From NCBI GenBank assembly GCA_038496675.1, contig CM076666.1, forward strand, positions 14,761,817-14,825,816: DNA of 64,000 nucleotides, read 5' to 3'. The stretch comes from Rachycentron canadum (Eukaryota; Chordata; Actinopteri; Carangiformes; Rachycentridae). This document shows, one piece after another, positions 33,001-45,000 of this stretch (its first letter is position 1; the number at the start of each line of letters is the position of its first letter). Position numbers and translations under genes: made by a program. The notes below the pieces were generated by a model. It saw only the letters and a list, made by a program, of their open reading frames with translations, did not search any database and had not been told where the DNA came from.

Positions 33001-36000
33001 ACCTTTATCTGGGTCTGCGAGCGGAAATTAAGTCCTTCATTTGAGAGATCGCCTGGTTTCCTCTGCCCCTGATCCAGCGATTAGTCACTACCCGGTATTG
33101 ACTTCCCCTCAGAGCCATTAATCACACCTCACATGGAGTAGACACAATCGATAAACTTTGTCAATCACACCCACGCACGTTTTTAACGGACATTGAACTT
33201 ATCATATCGTTTCCATTAATATTCAGTCGCGCGCTATTATTTGTCCATTGATGACAAAAGCCATAAAAGCTCCAGCTCATGGACTCACATCCCCGATGTC
33301 ACATTCATGCTGTTTGTCAACAACAACAACGACGACGACGCTCAGCACTCACCGGTAAATGTGCGGCTCATTCGCCGACGCGCACGTGTGAGTGATTGTC
33401 CGCGCGGTGTGAAGGCTCCGCGGCTCCGGCACGCGCTTCACGTTTCCTTCATTAACCCCAAATCCTCCGCGAGACGAGGTCCTCGCGTCTGCTGCTAAAT
33501 GAACCGATTTAATCCAGAGAAGAAGAGAGAGTATCGATCAGTTGGTGCGTCCACTGAGACCGCGAGTGACTGCCAGGGCCGGTCCAAGCGTTTTTGGAGT
33601 TCAAAGTAAATGCCCCCCCCCCCCCCCCCACTCCCCTCACCCACTCAACACCTCACTCCACCTCAACATAGAGCATTGTTTAAACTTTAGTGGACATAGG
33701 TTTAGAGGAAACAGGTAAAACTAATATTATTCTGTATTTGAGTGACTGACATCTACTGTTAGTCCATCTGTCGAGACTTTTGTTAGTTCATTGCCCCACT
33801 GGAGGCGAAACCCTTTAAAAACAGCTCAAATACATGGTTTCATTCTTTAAAAAGGTGAAATAATTTCCTGCACCAACTGGGCACTGTAGTTTTTAATAAA
33901 TGTTACTTCAACAGGAGTGAATTGTGCATTTTTATCTGCAGATCATGCACATTCAGTCTCCTCAATGCAGAAAGTAGGCTGCATATGTATGCAAAACAGG
34001 GTGGCTTTCTTATATATTCAAATTATGGCCAAAAAACAAACAAATTGTGATCAATGTAATGCTTAAAAAACGTCTCACATACTGTAAGTTCATATAAATT
34101 AGGGAGTCTGTCAGCCTCTTTAGCCACAGCTCACATCTCAGGTTACCACGTCACAGCAGGTGCAGGCTATTCCTGCAGTGATTTATTAGGCTGTGTGTCA
34201 GAAAATTCACTTTGTTTTACTTTTCTTAGAAATTTCCAATGTTCCTGCTAAGAAAAGTATTCTAACACAAACACATGTTTTTTTTCATCTGGCTCTTGGT
34301 TGAGTAGCCTCATAAGACAAAATAGGCATATTAATGCCCTTTTATTGAGAAAATGATTTTCCATGCAGTTCTGTGAAGGCTGAGTCTGCTCTATCTGAGC
34401 TGCCCTCACATTTTTGTGTAGAACGCTCAATTACACTGTTGGTCAAAATGTCATGATGCTCAGGTATGATCAATCTGATTCTGTGCTGACCTCTGCAGTG
34501 GATCTGTCAGAGGGATTTCACAGTGACACCAAAAGAGGGATTTCACACTGACCCATTTGGCATGCATACATTTTTCAGTCACCAGCATCCCCGGCCTGTC
34601 AGCATTGTTCATGATGATTGTCATGCAAATGAATTGGGATTGCCTGTCATCCCCGTGAGTGCTTTTGCCCACGTTGAAGATGAATTAGCCTTTAATGTAG
34701 AGCCTTTTTGTTTCCATTACTTGCATGGAGAGGCAGCATTTCCTCTTGGAAACAAGAGTTGTGAAGCTGTTAAACAAGCATGCAACAGGATTACACAGCA
34801 TACCATGACCATTACAACACACTCCCATTCCTCCTACCATTTCCTGTTGATGCTCAGCTTTCCTCCACAGTGGCTGGGTTGGCTACTTGGTTTATAAAGA
34901 CGGGTGAAATGTCAAACACACTTAGCACATGGACAACTTCCTGAACAAAACTTCGAAACTATAATTACAAGACCTATGAGGGAGCTCTTCCTCAGGGAAT
35001 ACATTCAGAAAGCTTTCTCTAGCCCTTCTGAGTGTTTTTACACTATAAATATTAATCTTATGGGTGTGTAGTGGTAGAATATTCGTTCCATATTGCCTCT
35101 AATGGAAGAAAAAACATCCCATAGCAGTAGGATGGACATCCACTCTCAGGCTGTTTCAACCACAGACTTGAATATTCAGCCAAATCCAGAGTTGTGGGAC
35201 AATAATATGTCAGAAGATAACAACACACGTAGGTGGACAGCAAAATCATACTGGCTGCCTTTGTGTGTAGACAATAGGTTTAGTTGTCTGGGAGAGGATT
35301 TCTGCCTTGCTGAGGAGCAACAAATTACTGTCTGCGCCATGCCTTGTTTTTTTGCCCAAGAGCTTAATTTATCAAGCAAAGGGTTAGAGTCTAATCTAGA
35401 AACATGTTATTAGTTCTGAATGATGTGAGTGCTGTGGACTTCTCCACGGATTCAAGAATAGTGGTGTAAGTTAATGATAATGTTTTAGTGCTAAAGTGCT
35501 AGCTGTTGGGAGAATCATATTTGGCTCACTCATAGATACCCAGCATTTCCAGATAAGACTGCAATGTGTTCTGACCCTAGGAATGTAAAGGTCAATCAGC
35601 GACTTGACTCCAGGTTAAAACCACCATCATCACAGATAAATGGATGATCAGAGAAAACTAAAGCTGTATTCCTGTGAAGATTTAATATTAACTTTTCAAT
35701 CCTGTCAGCTTTCGTACCCATCAGGATTTAGAAAGAAAGACAAAAACATTTAGCTTAAGTATCATCTTGTTGCCTGTGGGTAAATTCTTCCTATCTGTCT
35801 GCTAAATAAAATAACTGGAGGCTTTCTCTTGACAGGTTCTTTACTAGCTGTGGTTAAGCTTCCTGCAGGTATTATTCTCCACCACATAATTCTTAGTCTA
35901 CTTATGGTGTGACTGGAACTGTGTTTCAAAAATCCCCTTCAGTCATCACCTTTTAAATGAGACCAATCCCACCCGAGTTCAGGCTGGCAGAGACAGATGA

Positions 36001-39000
36001 GGCTCTTCACCCATAGCGCGCCTATATATATTAAATATATATATTAAGATGACAACTTCATCCACTTAAATACAGGAAATATTGTGCGACAGCTGCAACA
36101 TTACAGCAATAAATACATAGTTACAGACCACTTCAATACTGGATATCGAACTAAACCAAGGAAAGACATCAACCATATGCATGCTGTTGAATTACAAAAA
36201 GCATATTAATAACACACCTCAGTGTAGCTAATTGCATATCCACAAATAAAACTCTAACACATCACTGACAACCTCTGAAAGCTCTCCCATTATTTATAGT
36301 TTCCCTCTGTGTGTCATAATTACCGTCTGAGTGCAGACAGCTACAACTGTTCATTCCAGTTGTGACCAGTGTCTTAATAAGCGGCCAAACCCAGTTGTAC
36401 ACTGGTCTTTAACTAATGGCTCAAAACAGGTGGGAGACAACAAAGGGTCTCACTGTGCTGTAATTGCACACAAATACTTGGAGCGTTGATACACTTCACT
36501 CAGACCTGTCCCTCTTTAAGACGTCCTACAAGTAAAACAAGAAGAGTATCCATTCTGCATCACGTACACGGCTGTACTAGATGATAGGATTTCATTTTGT
36601 GCAGTAAAAGACTCTTTTGCCACAGACTGAAGATTAACATTAATATGTGCATTCATAAATGAAACTATTGTCTACTCATTGAGAAGATTAGTTTTGGGAA
36701 ATGCTACTCAATTAATCTCAAGTCTCTTTGTTAAATATAAGATACAACCAGTGGCCAATTAGCTTATCTTAGCATCACTTCAGGAATTGTACAATCCACA
36801 TCAACTTGATGTTTTAACACTTAAATTTTTATACAGGTTAAACAAACACAAACATAATGTTATGTGTTAATTAGTGCGCTTTAGTGATGCTAGTAGCTAA
36901 GCTAACTATCTCTCGGCTGTAGTTTCTTAATAAACAAACAGAAATGAAAATTGTATTGATCTCCACTTGTGAGTCCCAGCCAAAAAGCAAATAAGTATAT
37001 TTTCCAAAATGTAAAACTATTACTTTAGTGTTCTTATTTGTGATCCCCTATTGTAAAAATAGTCAAGAAGCAAAAGAGGACAGCATATAATTAAAACCTT
37101 AAAATTATGCTGTCTCGCTACCTTCAAAGCAGCCCAGCAGTCTGACTATATGACAAAATATTCAGTATTCTCAACAGTGGAATACATTTTGTGGGAGACT
37201 TGTTGTGAGAAAGTTAAGTTCTTCCAGACTCTGATTATGCTGCTTGCCAAGTGGAGGAAGCAGCTGCTGCTGGCCCAGAAAACAATACAGACACTGTAAC
37301 TACCTTAGCTTTAAATGACCAAAAATATGTGTCATAGTTCTCCCAGTGTGTGTGTATGTACGCTCATGTGTGCGTGTGTGTGTGTGTATTTAGGTAGGTA
37401 CAATGGGATATTGCATGACTACATCAGTGTCTGTTCTCTCTCTTGTCTGCAAGAGTCCTCTTGTGTGCATGCAAGCAGGGGCAAGTTGAGATTCAATATT
37501 GTGTCTAATGATAGTCTTCTCAGAAGTCCTCACATCATAAATACCTCCAACAGAACAGGAAGTCACTTGCTGAGCAACACTACACTGCAAAGTAATTGTC
37601 TGTTCATATGCAATGATGGTGAAGATTAAAATGGATTAAAAGTGGAAATAAACACTACTAATATTTCCCTTTTCATCTTTGCAATGCCACCCTTATGCAC
37701 AGAGCCTCTTTGATTCATGTGTGATATCGCCTCCAAGTGATCTAATCCCCCTGCAAAGTGCAGCTGCTACAACAAAGACATCTGTAATAAATACATCCAA
37801 TGTATTGCAGTAGAGAGACGGTGCATATAAAGCTATCAACAGTATCAACAGTCTCACAACAGCAGTCAAATACCAGAGTTATTATTGTTACCTTGATGTG
37901 ATGATAGTAAATCAGATAATCCATACTGTGGTAAACTATGAATCGCCTGATGGACCACTTCCATGCCTCCTCTGCACAATCCAGAAAAGAGGCTTCCTGA
38001 GTGGGTTGCAAAGTCCTGGCTACCTGGGTTGACTTGAGGACGAGGGTTCCTGAGTGAGCTGCTCTGCCAGTTTTTGGCCTGACTCAGAGTGAGTGAGGGA
38101 GCACAGCTGAGAGGGTGTGAAAGAGAAAGGGAAGGTGGGGAGGGAGGTGAGGTTTGAAGAGGGGGTTGGGGAGTACACAGACACTCACTCACACCCACAC
38201 ACTCACACCCACACTTCTTTTAAGCACTGTAGTGGGAACAATAGGCAGATCTCTCTGAAGGCTTGACACAGGGCATGACCCCATAAGCAAACATGGAATC
38301 ACCCATTCACACTGCAATGCTTTTTTAACATCAACCACACATCAGCAACCACACACAGTTTAAAGAATAATGTCATGATACTGGCCTTTGCCTTGCTGTT
38401 ACAGTATAGACATTACAGAACCTGTACGATACAGCACTAATACTATTTTTACTGTTATGACATTGTCATATGGCATTATTTTAATTTTCAGTATTGTTCT
38501 TCAGTTTCACATCAACAAAGTATGTGGTCTATTCAATCATTCAAACAGCTTTACAGACTTTAGCAAGTAAAACGTTCACAGAGATGAAGGGCTGAAGTGA
38601 AAAAGAAAACGGAGAATGGAAACATTTGACTGACCACAATTAAACCAATACTACTATACTGCTATATATGACAATAAAAACCCTTGGATCATGACATAAA
38701 AACTCTTAAGTCTTAATATAGTCTAAATGTCATCTTTATATAATTGTGGTTTATAATGATGAATGATAATAAAATAAATCAAAAAACCTAAAATCTCTTT
38801 ACAAGTTGTACCTTGACAATGCTGCACAAACCCCTGGTGTATAGTTACTCTCAATCCAGCTATATCTTCCTCTGTATCTATAATGAAACTCCTGTTTCAC
38901 CCTTGGTAAAGTATCGATGGCTAATTCCCTTCTTGGTGTCACGGTGGTCCTTGCCTGTCAATAGACATAATAAGAAGGCAGACACCACAACATTAGCTTC

Positions 39001-42000
39001 CACTGGGGTCCCCGAAGACATTGTCTGGTAGAGAACACAGACTCCATAGAGTTCCTATGGCTATCCATTACCATCTGATGCTGCCTGAGTAACAAAGTGA
39101 ATAGGAGTGGGGAGGTCAAAGGGGACAAGGCTTGCTTGGCTCTATTGTCCCTCTACAGGCGCCCATTGGGCGGAAGGTAATCATGGCACCAAAAAATGGC
39201 AAATAATGTCCACATCAACTACTCTTTGGTGCTGACAGGCAATATGATACCTCGTGGGTTCTGCAGCTACAAGTTAGCTACAACAATGCTGGAAGTCACA
39301 GTGGTGAAGTTGTTACTATACTTCCAAAAAAATCCTCTTGATAATAACAAGCGATTCAGTCAATACAGACCGGACTGTGCTGGCTGAGTAGTATGAGAGA
39401 GTGAAGTTTTAATGAGTCGTCATGAGGGCAGTCAGGGAAGCTTTGGGTCAGTCCGTTCAGGGAGGTCACAGTGCTGTCGATGGGCCAAACTGTCTCTGTT
39501 CTGATTTAATGCCAACTAAATGAAGAGCTATGTCTCTGTGTCCTGCCAAGGCTGCTATAAATATACCATCATGTAAGGGGAATCACTTTCAACTTTAGAA
39601 AAAGGAAACACGACACAGACTTGATTTAAAGTCCAAAGTGTGTGTTGGAAAATATGCTGACATGATAATTAAGACTGATGGAGGTACAGTAACAGAGAGT
39701 TGTATAGTGTTCCCTTGAACACTTGTTGCATGTTTTATCGCTACAATACCATCATTTTTTATCTCTAGATTACAATCAATTTCAAACAACGCATCTGTCT
39801 TTGAACGCAACTCTAATGTAATACAAAGATACATCATTTTAATTATGATGGATTATACACATTTCCGTCAGGTAGTTTCGTTTTTGGTGTCCATACGTCA
39901 CTGAAATGGAAACCAACAGGGCCTTTGGAGCAGGAAATTTGAATTGTACAACCAAGAATTCAACTTTGGGAAATGCTAATAAGGCAAATAAAGCATATCT
40001 CATATGTAGTAGTGTAGAAAAGAAACAATAGAACAGCCCTTTAACTTGGTTTCATAGTGACTAAGGCCAGAGCTGACAACTGTAAATATAAATCACAAAT
40101 GACATTTATGGAAGCTCTAAGCCATTGCTATGAAACCACAAATATTCAGTTTGACCCGTTTATATCTGTGGTGCCTTGCAGTTTAATATGAGATTAATTT
40201 GAGACTAATTCCAAACATGCATGAAACTATGCATGACAAAACATTAAGGTTTGTTAAACCTACCAAAATCCTTACGGGTGAGTGAACCATTTCGGTCACT
40301 AACAGCTTCAGTGACTACTGACTGGGCGATTAATGCCCCATTAAAAAGTTAGGAGTGTTGCATTTTGGTGAGGGCCGGCAGCTGCTGTCACTTAAACACA
40401 CACGCAACGCTGGGAGGCTGAAACATTACATCAGTGATACAAGCGGACTGATATGTTAGAGGAAGCTTCTGGAAAGGTGTAATACATAGAGATCCAAGAG
40501 AAAAGGCTTGAGTGGCTCCAGAAGGCAGCTGTCTTAAGTCAACCCAACACAGATTTTTAGTGCACTTTTAGCTGAGGTATCATCACCATAGTGTCAGTCC
40601 TGCAGACAGACAGCTGGCCATCAGCGTTGTATTTGGGAATATCGGGTCCCAAATTTCTTTGGCAGGATAGCGTCTAACACCAATGTTAATTTGAAGCATA
40701 ATACCGATACAGCTGACGTTGATATTTTGTTGGTTTAAAGTTTAACCCAACACCATCTTGTCATATAAAATACCAACATTGTAGTTGTGTGCAAAACCCA
40801 ACTTCTGCTAAATGTCACAATTAGCCAACAATGGGTTTTGACACCAACCTGATTTTTATCAGAACAAAACTATGTCTAACATTCCAACATCTTTATCTAT
40901 TTTATATTTCGTGTTTTTAACCAGTTAAAGGCCGACTCTATGCTTTACACGATGAGTCTTCATATTTCCACCTCTTTACTGTGTGTGTGCATTCAGTCTG
41001 TGTGAAACATGTAGGCATCCTTACGGTTATGTAAACATATCTCACTATGACAGATCACCAATTCGAAGTGTATCATTCACCCGTGGCTGTGACACTGTAA
41101 ATCTGTATGGCCTGCACGTCAGGAATTCATACTTGGTGCACACTCTGCAACCACGGAAAAATGATCTCCCACAATGTTTATCTAATATTTGTTTGGATTT
41201 AGATACAGGATGTTGTCAGTACACAGAGATACACATATATACACAGATAACGTCAGATAAGATTGGTGCTGTTAAAATGATTTACACAAGAACAATGTAT
41301 CACAAAAACATGAGATTTAAGAGATAAAGATTCAGATAAAGATAAAACATCCAATTGTAATAATACAAACAGATGTAGACAAACACTGGCACAAGGGGTG
41401 GGGGAGTGAACCTCCTCACCAGAGAATGAAACAAGGAGTGGACTTGACAAAGTGCCTGTTGCTCCACTCACTAATACCTTCTAATATCACCTTTCAGCAC
41501 TGATGAGGGCTTCAGGGCAGAAGCACACCTGCACACCCCACAGCCAAAATTGGTAGGTAGTGTCAGTCTGGACTTTGGGAAAAGCCCTTTGAACCTTTCA
41601 GGCAGGGTTATAGAAACCCAACTTCTGGTTTATTGTGACTAATGGAGGCAGAGCAGCTTGTTTGTTCTAGTGAGAACCAAAGGGAACTGTCAGCAAAGAA
41701 GGAGGCATGATCCGAGATGTAGTTTGGATTTAGGCAGTTAAGCTCTGGGGCTGAGCTGCGACCTTTGGCCAGAGAGATACAACAAAAATGCGAAGCAAAA
41801 CCTTGGCAGCAGAGTATTAAGAAAAATGCTTCTCATGATTTTCACTCACCTGAAGTAACTGCATTATAAAATTAATTCACTCCTTTTATGTGTCAGTGAC
41901 ACATCAATCAGCATTTTCATTTGCTAGATTGCATTGGGAGATTGACGGGTCTGTCAGAGGTGGATATTATTGTGAAAGAAAGTAAAGATAAATCTGACAT

Positions 42001-45000
42001 TCATCAATCATCATCCTGCACAGGCCTTTTCCACCACTTCATATTTGTACTTAGTGACTGATGAGGTAGAAGATGAAATATGAAAAAGATATTTTTTGTA
42101 CTCCCAGAACAGAAAGATCTGTGTCACTATACAATAAAGTCACGGTTGAGGTTTATGCCTAATATTCTTGCCTGTTTCTGCACACTCCACCAACCTCAGA
42201 GGCCAAAACCTCCTCTTGACTCACTGGCCAATTATTTGGACAACCAGCGGACAGTGTCCATCAACTTCGGCAAGATAAGCGTGTTTTCATTTTGGCCATC
42301 GCAGCAGTCCTGTCTGCGTTGCCGCTCCGAATCCTCGTTGTTTTCTCTGACAAATCTGGCCAAAGCACTGTGGGCCTGAGAGGGCTGCAGTGCAGGGGGA
42401 AGCTAGGTCAAAGAAAACGATTGGTGGTGATCTGAGCAGAGAGACAGACAAATGCTGACGATGAGCTAGGCTCTTTGTGTGTTTAAGCGCGTAGTGTTGA
42501 ACTTTTGCTGATGTTGTTCAGTTAGTTCTCTTGGTACAAACCTGTTCTATGACGTTGAAATAAAGTTTTCATCATCATCACTGATACTGCTGCTGCTGTT
42601 GTTGAGGTAAGTGTACTGTTGTTGTGCCCCAATAGATGGATTAACAGGATATTTTTGTGTTTCTTTACAATGTTAATCACTGTATGTTGATGTTGTAAGT
42701 CCATGTGAAGTGATCTTCACTACCTCTGCAATTTATTTTCAATATCAGCTAATCTGAAGATTATTTTCTCAATTAATTAGTTTATTATTATGTCTATAAA
42801 ATGTCAGAAAATAGTGAAAAATGCTAATCACAATTTTCCAGACCCAAAGGTGACATCTTCGACTGCTTATTTGTCCAAATAACAGTCCAAAACCAAAAGG
42901 TGGTAAGGACACTATCATGTAAGTGACAGTGAAAAGTGGCAAATTTCTTAATTTGAGATGTTAGAACCTAAATGTTGGTTATACTTGGATGGAAGTATTA
43001 TTAAGTTATGAATTTAAATGCAATGTTATGACATTTACAATTTTCTGTTTTTGATTTGCACAACTATGCTAAATTGGCTCATTTGTCAGTTATGCCCACT
43101 TACTGGCTTATCATTCAGTTTTCTTGGCTGCTCAGTCAGTACTCGCTGCCTCCACAAGCAAGTAATTAGAAAGATATATTGACTTTTGACTCCTGAAAAA
43201 AGTGATCTTTCTCATTCAACTAGTTCAGATGTATATCCTATCACACACTGGTTTTGTGCCTGTTTTTCCTCCTCACCTCCAACACCAATTCTTGAAACCC
43301 TCATAACAGTCTGTATAATGTTGCCTGCTTCCTCTACCATCTGTTGGTTTGTATTTTCGCACAAGAACATCTTTACCAGGATGGATTTACAGGCAGGCTG
43401 CGAGCTATGAATTCAAGAGTCTGCTCTGTTATCTGCCTCAAGCAGCCAAGCAAAGTGAAATTTGATCCATGAGAATTCTCTTTCACTAAGCATGATTTCC
43501 CTTCCTCTGGTAAGATTTTTAAAGCTACATATCTAGTACTGCCACACCTGGGTGGCATTTAAACTACATATATGGTTTAAAAGCTTATACTATCATGCAA
43601 GTTATTCTAATGGCTCTGATGATTAAATCCTGAGCATTTTATTACTGTGTTGCAACACTTACAAAAGTAGGGAAGTATATATATATATATATATTGTTAT
43701 ATATATATATATATATATATATATAGCAATAATAAACTGCTCTTTGCACTTTGTCTATCTGACAATACCAGTGCCTTTAATTTCAGCAAACAATGTTCAC
43801 AATCACATCATCCAATTACCTAAAATATGCCAACAATACAAAGTATAGGATATTGGAAAGGTGTTTATTATTATTATTTTTTAATTCTGCAGCCATACTA
43901 GAAGCTGTGTGAGGTTGTACCCGGGCTTTGAGCTAAATGCTAACATCAGCATGCTAATGTGCAAATGTTATTTGGATCATACAGGTGGTTTGACCGAGCA
44001 TGGCTAAACTTTTTTGGTCTCTGAAGAAGGGTGTGCCAGAGAAAGTTTGAGAATCGCTGCTCTAGATATTGTTATAGTGGAGAAGGAGACGGAGGGAGCT
44101 GCCACGATGTCCCCACAGGAAAATCAGGAATGTAACCATCATAAACTGCTCATCTGATGCCACATCTGCAATAAACATAAGCTATGAACTACACCCATCT
44201 GCTGACATGATGAATGAACCGTGTAGGGAGGAAACACTTTCTCAGTGAGAATGGAGAGTAATTTGCAGTTCATCTGTGAATAGCTTTGTTCTTTAAGTTT
44301 AAACAAGTAAAGCTTTCTAGAAGTCTCCCCACCCCTTCCTTCAGTGGTAACTGAAACTAAAACAGTGCAAAGTCTAATAATATCTCTGCTATCGTAATGT
44401 AACAGTCCAAACCGCATGCAAATGTGTTAGTATTCATTCCTGTTATGTAAAGACACAGACCTGGGTTGGAGTAAAGATCCATGGGGCCCAAAGGAAGATG
44501 TGCCCCCTTCTCGGCTGAAGGGAGAGGGAGCAAAAGCCACACTGTTGCTGCTGACCGCCGGCCCCCCAGTGCCACTTCCTCATCTGTTCTCTTTCTGTGC
44601 CACAGATAGATTTATCTCCTTTTCTTTCTGATAAAACATAACATACCCAACTGTACTTACTACTGTCCTTCTAACTCTCCCCCTCCTTCCCTTGTTTCTC
44701 CTCCACCTCATATAACTCCTTCCCCTAAAACTTCACTTTTTGTTAAATCAATGGCAGGTCAATGTGACACACCAATCAGTGGCACTTAGACGAGGTCAGG
44801 CTAAGGCTAGTCTGTCTGCCTCTCAGGAATCCTTCCCTCCGCATATACTTCTGTCAAAAGAGCTGAAAGTACAGAGGAAGCATATTTCTAAAACACAGTG
44901 CAGGAGAGAGCGGCCGAATGAAACTGAGTGAGACAACAAGCCGAAGGCAAGATGGTGTGTCTGCTTGTCTCTGAGGGAAGTAGTGTAAAGGGTGGGGTGG

